A stretch of DNA of 64,000 bases from GCA-002733465 sp965230525 (GTDB lineage: Bacteria; Pseudomonadota; Gammaproteobacteria; Enterobacterales; Kangiellaceae): NCBI GenBank assembly GCA_965230525.1, contig OZ246008.1:744001-808000 (forward strand). Reading direction: 5' to 3'. Each line of letters starts with the position of its first letter. Position 1 is the stretch's first letter. The notes beneath the pieces were generated by a model. That model was not told the DNA's origin. It saw only the letters and a list, made by a program, of their open reading frames with translations, and searched no databases. Of the stretch, positions 8,819-18,488 are shown in pieces. Both the position numbers and the translations under genes were made by a program.

Positions 8819-11815
8819 TTAAAAAGTATAGCGAGCGCCAATACTAAACCGTTTACCAAACTGCTCCATACGCCATAGTTGTGCTTGAGTTCTTCCATGA
8901 GTCCGACGATTTTCTTCGGTTAAGTTAATTACTTCAAAATTAAACGATAAATCATCATTAAACTGATAACCTGCACTAAAGTCGATTTGCGAATAAGCTT
9001 CGACAAACTCGGGCTCAGAATTATAAATAGCCGCATTATTCAGGAATTTGTCTCGCCAGTTATAACTCAGTCGACCGTGCCAATTGTCTTTCTCATACAT
9101 TAGCACTAAGTTAGCGGTATCACTTACTCCCACTAAGGCAAATTGAGTAACGTCTGGTGCCGCAGCAAGATCAAACTCGGCATCGGTATCGACTAAGGTA
9201 TAGTTACCCTGAATCCCAAATCCAGAATCACCGAAGAAGTGCTGAACCGCTAGCTCCCAACCATCAATCGTTGCTTCTTTGTTATTCACAGGAGCTTGGA
9301 AAAGGAACTGCATCAGCGGGTCATCTGCGTTAGGCACAACATCCACCGCTGCCTCATATTCATTAGCGGTCATCGAATCAAAGGCGACTCCCAGTTGATT
9401 GGCAGCCATCATTGAGAATAGATTAGTTTCATTCACACTAATACCAAGGTCTTGGAGGTCAGCAATCGCTTGCTGCGCTCGAGGCCCGGCACTCGCGTCG
9501 CGCAAACCGTAAAAGTTTTGTACGATGGGTCCTGTACCAATAAAGTTCTCAACATCTTTTTTGAAGTAACCGGCCGAAACATAGCTGGCATCATCAAAGT
9601 ACCACTCCAATGAAATATCATAATTGGTGGACTCCAACGGAACCAAGTTAGGATTACCACTGCTGGCACTGCCCGGTAAACCACTTCCTAAAATACTTGG
9701 CGCGGGCGGCCCACCAGTCACTGTGGCAGCGGCGCTTAAGTTTCCAAAAGTCGGTCTAGCAATGGTTTTACTGTATGAGAATCGTCCGATTAAATCGTCT
9801 TGTAGCTCAATATCAAAATCTAAACTTGGTAAGAAATGATCGTAATCATTCTCGACGGTAAAATTTGTTTTATCGTCAGGCGAACCATTAATCACCCGAA
9901 AGTCATTGTTACTTTCCCACAACACATGAACTGGGAAGGCTACATTTGCGGTTGATTTAGAGGTAGTATCTTCATAGCGGAAACCCACTACTAAGTTGTA
10001 AGGTTTTTGTCCAAGATCACCACTAAAATCAAACGAAGCGTAAATCGAGTTAACGTCTTCTTCGATTAACCGGTTAGTTTGCTCATTAGGATTGCGGTTG
10101 AAAGCAAAGTTATAAAGCTCCGCCGCCCACGCGCCCATCATTGCCGCGTCGCCTCTAAATCCTTGAGTCCATGCACCAGCGGTATTGTAGTCATCAAACT
10201 GTGATGCAAAATCTACCGGCGTTAAGAATCCTGCAGGTAATTCACCTGGATTTTCAACACCCCAGTTACCCATGGTGTCATTAATGTTCGATTGAATTGA
10301 ATGGTTCGACATTGAGCGAGATTCGACACCAAAATCGATACTAAAAGAATCAAGCTCATAAGAACCATCAATTTTAGCCTGAGTGATTTCACTTAGATTT
10401 TCTGAGTAAGCACGTTGCTGAATCGAGGTACCGATATCGTCTTGATCAAAACTATTATTACAATTCAGTCCAATAGCGGCATTACAATCATCAAAACGAA
10501 CGTTCATAATTGGTAAGCTATTGGTGTAATCAGCACCTTGTGCCGCGATCACATTAGCCCCAAGGCCAACTTTTAGAAAGTTTCCATAACCCTTGGTGGG
10601 TGTGGTTTCTGATGATGAATCATGAAGGTCAAATGACAAACCAAAATTATCGCTGACTTCCCAATCCAGATTGAAACCAATTGAGTCACTATCGGTTTCA
10701 AAGTTTTGATTTATTTGCGCAACCGCAATATCTCTTGGCGCCAACGCATTCCGCTCTTCGCGATAACGTATAGGCGTTTGACTGACGCCATTATCAAAGG
10801 TTAATGAGTCTTTATATTCTGCATACCAAATAGAAAGCTCAGAGCGCTCTTCATTTTGATAAAGATTAGAGTAGGTATAATCTAGCGTCGCGGTCATGTT
10901 GTTCGCTGGCTTAAATTGGAAAGTTAATTGCGCGTTCTTACGCTCTCTTTCGCGATCAGCCATGTAGTAAATTAAATTGGAAGGCAGAGCGTAAGTCGCT
11001 CCGGCCGCAGGCTCATTGATAAATTCGGTCGGATTTGCTGGGTCCATATCTGGAACGGTGCCATCCCATGCGCCAGAGCGCCATTGATCAACAGATGCGC
11101 CAACCACACCGCTATCACGTTTGGAAATATTGGCGTTAATCGAAAAACCGAATTTTTCATCGTTATTGGTCCAGCTCAAAATCCCCGAAACTTCAGGGGT
11201 AAAATCCGATCCTTCAATCACCGTTGAGTCATTTACTAATTTGCCGCCCACCGCAGCTCTGAATCCGGGATTGTCTAATGGTTTTGCGGTATTGATATTA
11301 ACGGTAGCGCCAAGACCACCCGAGGAAATATGCGCTTTGCCTGTTTTATAAACTTCTAAGGACTGCACCGCATCCGACGATAGGTTTTCGAAGCTATAAG
11401 CTCTGGTGTCGGAAGCGCCGCCACCGAGCGGTAGCGAAGAGCTAGGCATGGTTCGACCATTCAGAGTAATCATATTGTACTGTGGGTCGATGCCTCGAAC
11501 TGTGACTTGGCTACCTTCACCATTTTTACGGTCGATGGAAACCCCGGTAATGCGCTGTAACGATTCTGCTAAATTCGTGTCGGGGAATTTACCGATATCC
11601 TCTGCGGTTATTGCATCAACCACCCCAATCGCATCACGTTTACGATTCATCGAGCTCACTAAACTGCCACGGATCCCCGTGATTACAACGACTTGCTCAT
11701 CTTCTGCACTACTGCCTTCCTCTTCTGCAGCATATACAGGATTGGCTGCAAGCGAACCTAAAATCAGCGACAGACTAGCCGCTATAGGCGTTTTATTAAA
11801 CTTTTTATTTTTCAT
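8819..11815 (-). CDS. TonB-dependent receptor (carbohydrate type)
   Basis: 998 residues with a signal peptide ending near NPVYAAEEE. The TonB-box-like strand VVVITGIRGSL is followed by the plug domain (AITAEDIGKFPDTNLAESLQRITGVSIDR) and a long C-terminal beta-barrel ending in the aromatic residue of GARYTF. The form with IRGSL...RKRDA and the PDTNLAESLQRI motif is typical of receptors in sugar-uptake loci of Xanthomonas, Caulobacter and marine gammaproteobacteria. It probably imports the oligosaccharide used by the downstream GH94 enzyme. Two LacI-type palindromes precede it. Confidence 0.9.
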   Translation of the reverse strand: MKNKKFNKTPIAASLSLILGSLAANPVYAAEEEGSSAEDEQVVVITGIRGSLVSSMNRKRDAIGVVDAITAEDIGKFPDTNLAESLQRITGVSIDRKNGEGSQVTVRGIDPQYNMITLNGRTMPSSSLPLGGGASDTRAYSFENLSSDAVQSLEVYKTGKAHISSGGLGATVNINTAKPLDNPGFRAAVGGKLVNDSTVIEGSDFTPEVSGILSWTNNDEKFGFSINANISKRDSGVVGASVDQWRSGAWDGTVPDMDPANPTEFINEPAAGATYALPSNLIYYMADRERERKNAQLTFQFKPANNMTATLDYTYSNLYQNEERSELSIWYAEYKDSLTFDNGVSQTPIRYREERNALAPRDIAVAQINQNFETDSDSIGFNLDWEVSDNFGLSFDLHDSSSETTPTKGYGNFLKVGLGANVIAAQGADYTNSLPIMNVRFDDCNAAIGLNCNNSFDQDDIGTSIQQRAYSENLSEITQAKIDGSYELDSFSIDFGVESRSMSNHSIQSNINDTMGNWGVENPGELPAGFLTPVDFASQFDDYNTAGAWTQGFRGDAAMMGAWAAELYNFAFNRNPNEQTNRLIEEDVNSIYASFDFSGDLGQKPYNLVVGFRYEDTTSKSTANVAFPVHVLWESNNDFRVINGSPDDKTNFTVENDYDHFLPSLDFDIELQDDLIGRFSYSKTIARPTFGNLSAAATVTGGPPAPSILGSGLPGSASSGNPNLVPLESTNYDISLEWYFDDASYVSAGYFKKDVENFIGTGPIVQNFYGLRDASAGPRAQQAIADLQDLGISVNETNLFSMMAANQLGVAFDSMTANEYEAAVDVVPNADDPLMQFLFQAPVNNKEATIDGWELAVQHFFGDSGFGIQGNYTLVDTDAEFDLAAAPDVTQFALVGVSDTANLVLMYEKDNWHGRLSYNWRDKFLNNAAIYNSEPEFVEAYSQIDFSAGYQFNDDLSFNFEVINLTEENRRTHGRTQAQLWRMEQFGKRFSIGARYTF

Positions 11816-11873
11816 ATGGTTCCGCTCCCACGATTTCTACCCCGTTTTATTACTATACTATTTTAGTTAGGAA

Positions 11874-11891
11874 AATGTAAGCGCTTTCACG
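11874..11891. promoter_or_regulatory. LacI-family operator-like palindrome, receptor-proximal
   Basis: Core TGTAAGCGCTTTCA, centred between 11882 and 11883, about 68 bp upstream of the receptor ATG. On the minus strand its CTTACA could serve as a -35 element with TATAGT about 18 bp downstream, so a bound protein would block the promoter. The promoter reading is weak. Confidence 0.6.
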
Positions 11892-11925
11892 AGAAGCCAA
11901 AAAAAAGCATGGGCAAATCGCGCCT

Positions 11926-11943
11926 TTTGTAAGCGCTTACATT
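11926..11943. promoter_or_regulatory. LacI-family operator-like palindrome, receptor-distal
   Basis: The inner 14 bp TGTAAGCGCTTACA (11928-11941) is a perfect palindrome. Its centre is 52 bp from the centre of the receptor-proximal site, about five helical turns, which would put both on the same DNA face and permit cooperative binding or looping. Confidence 0.7.
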
Positions 11944-12319
11944 AAACTAAGGGATTTGCCATATAAGGTCAACTATATTTTTGCACTTCACTAAAATTCT
12001 AGCCAAATGAAAGCCATCAAAACCTCCCCTTAGGCGCTCTTACATCTACTTAAATTTACTTATTTATCAGACACCTATAAAAAATAGCGATTGCTCCTAT
12101 CGGGGAAAATTATTTCCTCAATTTTTATTTACTACAGTTGGCTTTGAAAGCCGATTTGCCATCAAATAGCTAAATTCTTTGCTGGTGGATTGCCGATCTC
12201 TCAAATTCAAATAGTCGATCTCGCACAACAATCCGCTGCGTCGACTTACTTACTCAGATGGGACAGATCCGTACAATGCGCCTCCACATCGTATCGGACA
12301 GTTGCAGGAATAATAAGAA
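11944..12319. other. Intergenic region upstream of the receptor operators
   Basis: A gene-free, A+T-rich stretch between the operator pair and the small plus-strand gene at 12320. No convincing ORF, RNA gene or further strong palindrome is visible. It presumably holds the promoter of the small gene. Confidence 0.4.
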
Positions 12320-12559
12320 ATGGTAAACGCAAACCGCAAAAATGGTTATTTTCCGGGTACATTTTTTAATCGGACCAATCGGATTCTGATCGCCTCTGAT
12401 GGCGTCTATTTTAGAATTAGAGAAGGTGAAATGGTTGGCCCTTTTGCCACCATGCGTGAAGCGGAAGTCGGCCTACGTAGTTTTATAAGAAAAGTTGAAA
12501 ACGAAGGAGCATTTAATCCAGTCAACAACAAATCGCGCAAAGCGTTTCAGCAAAATTAG
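12320..12559 (+). CDS. Small conserved hypothetical protein (DUF6316-like)
   Basis: 79 residues, basic and soluble. The core FFNRTNRILIASDGVYFRIREGEMVGPFATMREAE resembles the small DUF6316-type proteins of gammaproteobacteria; the family name is from memory and tentative. The ATG is preceded by an AGGA-type site. It stands alone between the divergent receptor operon and the minus-strand DUF1289 gene. No function is known. Confidence 0.6.
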   Translation: MVNANRKNGYFPGTFFNRTNRILIASDGVYFRIREGEMVGPFATMREAEVGLRSFIRKVENEGAFNPVNNKSRKAFQQN

Positions 12560-12661
12560 ACGATACAGACACTAAATTTGGGAGCGAGGACTTAATACTT
12601 TAAATTAAGCGCGACTCACGAATAGATACTCGCAATAAGTCGCTAACAGCGATGACCAAAT

Positions 12662-12862
12662 TTAACCTGACTTTGCTACACGGCGCTGTTCAGTATTTTC
12701 TAATATCTGTCGACGCCGCTGATTATCTGCGCTGTGCCAACCAGTAATTTCGTCGATGTGACGAAAACATCCCATACAGACATCATCATGGTCAAGACAA
12801 CAGTTACTTATGCAAGGCGAAGTAACCATTGTTTGATTTTTTGGGTCGACAGATTTAACCAT
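12662..12862 (-). CDS. DUF1289 domain protein
   Basis: 66 residues with the DUF1289 cysteine pattern: SPCISNCCLDHDDVCMGCFRHIDEITGWHSAD. The four spaced cysteines suggest a small metal-binding protein. The C-terminal RRRQILENTEQRR is also typical of the family. Function is unknown. The start lies 13 bp downstream of the DUF885-like gene stop on the same strand, so the two may share a transcript. Confidence 0.8.
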   Translation of the reverse strand: MVKSVDPKNQTMVTSPCISNCCLDHDDVCMGCFRHIDEITGWHSADNQRRRQILENTEQRRVAKSG

Positions 12863-12875
12863 AATCGAAATATTG

Positions 12876-14153
12876 CTATTTAAGTGTAGAGGGTAGTCGA
12901 GGCGATGATAGCAATTGAGAGAAGCGCTTCCAACGGCCTTGTACCGATTGATCAGGGCCAGACTCCACCCATTTTTTAACCAAGTCTTTGCCCCAATTAT
13001 AATTGATCACGTAAGCACCATAGGCTTCATAAAAATCGACTCGTTGATCGGCTTTTTCTGCACTTGATAGGGTATATTTTTGCAACAGCTTGACCGCTTC
13101 GGCGCGGTCAATTTGCTTGTTTAAGTATTGTCTTGCTACCTCATTTCCAGCGTAGCTAAGTTTGGCCTTCAATTTATTAAACGCCGCAAAATCGTCCGCA
13201 AGTTTAGGGTCAATGCCTGCCATTGGAAACAGCTTTTCTTTCTCAAATTTAATTTTTTCATCACCGGGGAATGCCATTTCGATCCCATAATTTGCACTAC
13301 CTTCTGCAATCACTGATTGTGGTGAGAACAACGCATACACACTGAACTCAATCCATCCACGCTGCTTCACTAAATTCGCTTCTAACAGCGCATTGTAGGT
13401 GTGATGTCCCGGATAACCTTCATGGCAACCTAGGTCAACGGCACGCGAAATATCAATCGGTAGTTCAGTATTAACCTGAATTAATGAAAAGGAATTGCCT
13501 TTGTACCAGTTGTAGCCACTCCAGGGTTTATCGGTGACAAATTCAAGTTTAAAGTTTTCACCATCCAATAGGTCGACAAAAGGCTGTGTACGCTTTCGAC
13601 ACTCGGCAATGGCTACATCAAAAATAGCTTTTAACTTATCTTTAGGGATAATAAATTTAGCTTTAAAGGCATCAACTCGCTCACTGAGAGGGCCCTCACC
13701 CGGCAACAGTTTATCTAACTCTGCCAGAGTTTGATCAAAATCACTTAGCTTATGCTCAGGGGCTTTGGTGTTATAGAGCACTTTGCTTTCTTCATCAAAA
13801 CTCAGCCGTAAGTCATTTTTTAGCATGATGGCTTTGGAATGTAACGCTGATAGTTGCACATCCAAATACTTGAGCCGAAGATTCAGCATTTCATCTTCAG
13901 AATAAGCACCTTCAATGTTGTCGATTAAAAAACGCGAAGCCAAAATAATATTTTTTAAAGGCACTTTTTTCTCATTTGCTTCTGTGCGCCAGTTTTTTGG
14001 CCCATAGTAGGCATCCACGTAAGCAGGATCATGAACTCCCATCGCCAGAACGAGCTTCACATATTGTTCTGAAATTTCTTTAAGGATTAGATCTTCATCG
14101 GCCGCGAGGTTAACGCTCACCAGCATAAAGATCGCTGTTATTAATTTTTTCAT
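12876..14153 (-). CDS. DUF885-like secreted metallopeptidase
   Basis: 425 residues with an N-terminal signal peptide (MKKLITAIFMLVSVNLAAD). The motif CHEGYPGHH near residue 240 matches the HExxPGHH signature of DUF885, a predicted zinc carboxypeptidase-like family, with a second acidic site in EGSANYGIEMAF as expected for the third zinc ligand. Most DUF885 proteins are around 600 residues, so this is a shorter variant. It probably acts in the periplasm or outside the cell; the substrate is unknown. Confidence 0.65.
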   Translation of the reverse strand: MKKLITAIFMLVSVNLAADEDLILKEISEQYVKLVLAMGVHDPAYVDAYYGPKNWRTEANEKKVPLKNIILASRFLIDNIEGAYSEDEMLNLRLKYLDVQLSALHSKAIMLKNDLRLSFDEESKVLYNTKAPEHKLSDFDQTLAELDKLLPGEGPLSERVDAFKAKFIIPKDKLKAIFDVAIAECRKRTQPFVDLLDGENFKLEFVTDKPWSGYNWYKGNSFSLIQVNTELPIDISRAVDLGCHEGYPGHHTYNALLEANLVKQRGWIEFSVYALFSPQSVIAEGSANYGIEMAFPGDEKIKFEKEKLFPMAGIDPKLADDFAAFNKLKAKLSYAGNEVARQYLNKQIDRAEAVKLLQKYTLSSAEKADQRVDFYEAYGAYVINYNWGKDLVKKWVESGPDQSVQGRWKRFSQLLSSPRLPSTLK

Positions 14154-14200
14154 GTGTTTACTCCTGTCATAAATTTGCCAGATGTACTCTCTTGATTAGT

Positions 14201-15649
14201 TTAACTTCGCCAAAAATCAGGAGAAAATAGCACCAACAACGTAAATATTTCTAATCGGCCAAACAGCATCGCTAAACTGAGCACCCATTTAGAAAGGTCG
14301 CTCAGGCTGGAATAATTTGCCGCGACTTCACCTAACCCTGGGCCCAAATTGTTCATACAAGCCGCAACCGCTGAATAAGCGGTGATTTGGTCATGACCAT
14401 CCGCCATTAAAATCAGCATAAAGATAAAAAATAAAACAATATAAGTCGCAAAAAAGCCCCACACCGATTCTACGATTTTCTCGGGCACTGCGGTTCCACT
14501 GATCCTTATTTTAAAGATAGCATTGGGATGGATTAATCGCTTAATTTCTCGCGTGCCTTGTTTAAACAATAGCAAAACGCGAATAACTTTCATGCCGCCA
14601 CCCGTAGAGCCAGCACAGCCGCCGATAAAGCTGATAAAAATGAGTAAGACCGGTAAGAAAATAGGCCACAAGGTAAAATCATCCGTCGCAAAGCCTGTGG
14701 TAGTGCCTATGGAAATGGTATGGAAAATCGACTTAACCACCGCCTCAGAAAAGTCATAATGTTCATGATAAACCAGAATCGCAATCGCAATTAAAATCAC
14801 CGAAAGCAAGATCGAAGCGTAAACCTTAAACTCAGTGTCATTAAAATAAGAACTCAAACTAAGCCGTCTCACGGCTACAAAGTGCAAAGAAAAGTTAACC
14901 CCGGCAATCAGCATAAACGCGCTACAAATCAGTTCGATTTCGGTGCTATTAAACCAACCAATGCTTTTGTCATGGGTAGAAAATCCACCAATCGCAATAG
15001 TTGAAAAGCTATGACTAATGGCATCAAATAGTGTCATGCCGGCAAACCAATAGCTCAGCGCACAGGCTACCGTCAAGCCAAAATAGATATACCACAGTGC
15101 TTTGGCTGTACCAGCGATTCGAGGTGTTAACTTAGCATCTTTTACGGGGCCGGGAGTTTCCGCGCGATACAGTTGCATTCCACCAATACCAAGCATTGGC
15201 AAAACAGCAACCGCCAAAACGATGATCCCCATTCCCCCCATCCACTGCAGTTGTTGGCGATAAAAAAGGATAGAATGTGACAGGCTATCGAGTCCGGAAA
15301 TCACCGTCGCACCGGTTGTGGTCAATCCTGAGAATGATTCGAATACCGCATCGGAAATTCCAAAATTAGGAATGTCACCTAAATACAGTGGCACCGCTCC
15401 CATAAAACTAAGCACGCCCCAAAACAAGATAACCACTAAGAATCCATCACGAGTACGTAACTCTCCACGGGCGTCTTTGCGTGGCAAATACAAGATTAGC
15501 CCTAGCAGCAAACTTATAACAAATGCGGTAAAAAACGCCAGTCCACCCCCATCACCAAACTGGAATGAAACAATAATGGGCGGCACCATGGCTAAACTAA
15601 AAATCATTAGCAAAATGCCTAAAATTCTGATGATGACTTGAGTTTGCAT
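14201..15649 (-). CDS. trkH: TrkH potassium uptake membrane subunit
   Basis: 482 residues, the usual TrkH length, with many membrane helices. The four pore loops of the Trk/Ktr/HKT fold are visible: SGLTTTGATV, TIAIGGFSTHD, IGTTTGFATDD and NLGPGLGEV. It forms the K+ channel-like subunit that works with TrkA. It lies 51 bp after trkA on the same strand, the common gammaproteobacterial order fmt-rsmB-trkA-trkH. Confidence 0.95.
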   Translation of the reverse strand: MQTQVIIRILGILLMIFSLAMVPPIIVSFQFGDGGGLAFFTAFVISLLLGLILYLPRKDARGELRTRDGFLVVILFWGVLSFMGAVPLYLGDIPNFGISDAVFESFSGLTTTGATVISGLDSLSHSILFYRQQLQWMGGMGIIVLAVAVLPMLGIGGMQLYRAETPGPVKDAKLTPRIAGTAKALWYIYFGLTVACALSYWFAGMTLFDAISHSFSTIAIGGFSTHDKSIGWFNSTEIELICSAFMLIAGVNFSLHFVAVRRLSLSSYFNDTEFKVYASILLSVILIAIAILVYHEHYDFSEAVVKSIFHTISIGTTTGFATDDFTLWPIFLPVLLIFISFIGGCAGSTGGGMKVIRVLLLFKQGTREIKRLIHPNAIFKIRISGTAVPEKIVESVWGFFATYIVLFFIFMLILMADGHDQITAYSAVAACMNNLGPGLGEVAANYSSLSDLSKWVLSLAMLFGRLEIFTLLVLFSPDFWRS

Positions 15650-15700
15650 TTAGTAAATCAACGATCCCAATTTGCTGCAAGAATAACTAATCATTAGCGA

Positions 15701-17074
15701 CTAGAAAAAAGTAAGGTCGACTTGGAACAGTCGCTCCACTTCACCGACATATTTTTTATCGACTAAGAATAAAATGACATGGTCGTCAGACTGAATAACA
15801 ATGTTGTGATGAGCAATAATCACTTTTTCACCTCGCACAATTGCACCAATCGTTGTGCCTTTGGGTAAATCAATTTCGCCAATCGCTCGGCCAACTACTT
15901 TGGAAGTATCTTCAGTGCCATGTGCAATCGCTTCCATCGCTTCAGCCGCGCCACGTCTAAGGGTATACACATTGGCGACATCACCGCGTCGAATGTGGGT
16001 GAGTAATATACTGGTAGTGGTAGATTGCGGTGAAACCGCAATATCAATTTCATTGCCTTGCAACAGATCGGTATAGGCGGGTCGATTGATCAGTACCATG
16101 GTTTTCCGCGCACCAAGTCGTTTTGCCAGCATTGCCGACATAATATTGGCTTCATCTTTATTGGTGACCGCTATGAAAACGTCCATTTGATCAATGTTTT
16201 CATCGATCAATAGCTGCTGATTGCTGGCGTCGCCATGCAACACAATGGTGTCATCCAAATCATCACTGATGGCCATGGCTTGTTTGGCGTTCATTTCCAA
16301 CAGCTTTACGTAGTATTTATCTTGTAAGGCGCGCGCCAAGCCTCGACCGATATTTCCGCCACCCGCAATCATTATTTTTTTATAGGGGTTTTCTAGTTTT
16401 TGCAGCTCACCCATTATTTGTCGAATATGATGACTAGCAGCAATGAAAAATACTTCATCATCCGCCTCAATGACAGTATCACCCGTTGGCATAATGGCTT
16501 TACCGCGTCGGAAAATGGCGGCCACCCTAGCTTCAATGTTGGGCATATGCGAGCGCAGGGTTGATAAAGTATTACCAACTAGCAAACCACCGTAGTAGGC
16601 TTTTACCGCCACCAAGCGAAGTAAGCCTTCAGCAAAATCCATAACCTGCAATGCGCCTGGATTTTCTATCAGCCGGTGAATATGTTTTACCACTAACTGT
16701 TCAGGGCTGATAACCACGTCAACGGGCAAATTATCTGAATTGAATAAGGTTTTTTCTTTAAGGTAATGCGGCGAGCGTATTCGCGCGATTTTGGTTGGTG
16801 TATTAAAAACCGAATAAGCAACTTGGCATGCGATCATATTGGTTTCATCGCTATTAGTAACAGCAATCACCATATCGGCATCTTCTGCCCCGGCTTGGCG
16901 CAAAATATGCGGATGTGAGCCATAACCGACAATGGTACGAAGATCGAGTTGATCTTGGAGGGCTCTGAGCTTTTTAGGATTGGTATCTACCAGGGTAATA
17001 TCATTGTCTTCCCCGGCTAGACTGACTGCCAACGTACCGCCAACTTGCCCAGCCCCTAAAATAATTATTTTCAT
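15701..17074 (-). CDS. trkA: TrkA potassium uptake regulatory subunit
   Basis: 457 residues with two tandem RCK units. The first Rossmann fold begins MKIIILGAGQVGGTLA and the second IMIAGGGNIGRGLA near residue 233; each is followed by a TrkA_C-type domain. TrkA binds NAD(H) and nucleotides and controls TrkH at the inner-membrane face. It is the expected length for a duplicated bacterial TrkA and sits in the standard gene order. Confidence 0.95.
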   Translation of the reverse strand: MKIIILGAGQVGGTLAVSLAGEDNDITLVDTNPKKLRALQDQLDLRTIVGYGSHPHILRQAGAEDADMVIAVTNSDETNMIACQVAYSVFNTPTKIARIRSPHYLKEKTLFNSDNLPVDVVISPEQLVVKHIHRLIENPGALQVMDFAEGLLRLVAVKAYYGGLLVGNTLSTLRSHMPNIEARVAAIFRRGKAIMPTGDTVIEADDEVFFIAASHHIRQIMGELQKLENPYKKIMIAGGGNIGRGLARALQDKYYVKLLEMNAKQAMAISDDLDDTIVLHGDASNQQLLIDENIDQMDVFIAVTNKDEANIMSAMLAKRLGARKTMVLINRPAYTDLLQGNEIDIAVSPQSTTTSILLTHIRRGDVANVYTLRRGAAEAMEAIAHGTEDTSKVVGRAIGEIDLPKGTTIGAIVRGEKVIIAHHNIVIQSDDHVILFLVDKKYVGEVERLFQVDLTFF

Positions 17075-17145
17075 ACGTTATTATACTCAACCTGCTAACA
17101 GCGTAACCATACACCCAATCGGGCAAAATTGCATAAAAAAACCGT

Positions 17146-18483
17146 TTAGCTGGGCTTTTCCAAAGCACACAGGTAAAACCCATCCATCATCAACTCACCT
17201 GGAAATAATTGGTAGCCAACACTTGCCTCACGATTGAGTTGAGTTTCAAGGCTGGCTGGCAATGAAACTAAGTGAGCCGAATGCTCAGCTAAGAATGCTT
17301 CAATTTGTTTTTGATTTTCCGCTTTAAAGACCGAACAGGTGGCGTAGACCAGTCGTCCGCCCGGTTTTAGTAATTGCCAACTGCTGGAGAGTATCTCAGC
17401 CTGTAATTTGACCAGCGCAGCAATGTCCGTTTTTAAACGGTGCAGTTTAATATCAGGGTTCCGCCTAATCACGCCACTCGCGGAGCAAGGAACATCAATT
17501 AGTATTCGGTCAAACAGTTGTCCATCCCACCATTGGGCATGTTGCAAAATATCGGCACAATGGAGTCGACAGTCGAATCCAAGTCGCTGCAACGTTTGGC
17601 GAATACGAGGCAGACGCTTTTCAGACATTTCGACCGAGTCTAACTGGGTAGTAGGCTGTCGCTGCAGAATATGCGTGGTTTTCCCTCCGGGAGCGGCACA
17701 ACCATCGAGCACTTTTAAACCCGGTTTTAAATCCATCAACTCAACCGGTAGTTGGGCTGCGGCATCTTGTACCGTGACTTTGCCTTGCTCAAAGCCTGGC
17801 AACTGATAAACATCACAAGCGGAGGCTAATACCACGGCGTCCGAAGCAAGCGGATGAGCGCTGGCTTGAATAGAATTTTCGGCGAGTTCAGTCAAATAGT
17901 CAGCACGAGTGATCTTTTGTTGATTAACCCGCAGACACATCGGTGCTTGCTGATTGTTAGCCTCAAGTATCGCAGATGCACGCTCACCCCAATCCGATTC
18001 AAATTGTTTGATTAGCCAATTGGGATGCGAATAAAGATAGGTTTTGGCTTTGGCTAATTTAGTTTCGATTGCCGGCAATTGTCGGAGATAGTTCCTCAAA
18101 CACCCATTAACCAGACCGGAAGCCCATGATTTACCAATCGTTTTAGTCAATTCCACAGTTTCAGAAATAGCTGCATGATCTGGCACCGAGAGATATCTGA
18201 GTTGATAAATCCCCATGATCAATACCACCTGCACATCTTGGTCTTTTTGCTTTAATGGCTTTTCTACCAACTGATCTAAAATCGCTTTTAACTGATGAAA
18301 ATAGCGCAAACTGCCAAACAAAATTTGCTTAGCAAATGCTTGCTCGGACGATGAAAGCTGTTGACAAAGATCGTGACGCGCTAGCAAATCATTGACTGAA
18401 CGCCCATCGCTAACCACCAACGTTAACCAACGACACGCCAACTGCCGTGAAGATTTGATTAATTTGGTTGGTTTTTTAGACAT
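17146..18483 (-). CDS. rsmB: 16S rRNA m5C967 methyltransferase RsmB
   Basis: 445 residues from the ATG at 18483 (an upstream in-frame start at 18519 would overlap fmt). An N-terminal NusB-like RNA-binding domain is followed by a SAM-dependent methyltransferase: VLDGCAAPGGKTTH (motif I), LIDVPCSASGVIRRNPDIK with the PC catalytic cysteine, and YATCSVFKAEN with the second TC cysteine. It methylates cytosine 967 of 16S rRNA. The start lies six bases after the fmt stop, so the two genes are coupled. Confidence 0.93.
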   Translation of the reverse strand: MSKKPTKLIKSSRQLACRWLTLVVSDGRSVNDLLARHDLCQQLSSSEQAFAKQILFGSLRYFHQLKAILDQLVEKPLKQKDQDVQVVLIMGIYQLRYLSVPDHAAISETVELTKTIGKSWASGLVNGCLRNYLRQLPAIETKLAKAKTYLYSHPNWLIKQFESDWGERASAILEANNQQAPMCLRVNQQKITRADYLTELAENSIQASAHPLASDAVVLASACDVYQLPGFEQGKVTVQDAAAQLPVELMDLKPGLKVLDGCAAPGGKTTHILQRQPTTQLDSVEMSEKRLPRIRQTLQRLGFDCRLHCADILQHAQWWDGQLFDRILIDVPCSASGVIRRNPDIKLHRLKTDIAALVKLQAEILSSSWQLLKPGGRLVYATCSVFKAENQKQIEAFLAEHSAHLVSLPASLETQLNREASVGYQLFPGELMMDGFYLCALEKPS

Positions 18484-18488
18484 AGTAT

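Noticed and set aside
12028..12050. Possible third LacI-type site (GGCGCTCTTACAT)
   Set aside because: Only one half-site matches, and the other half has no TGTAA; too weak beside the two clear sites.
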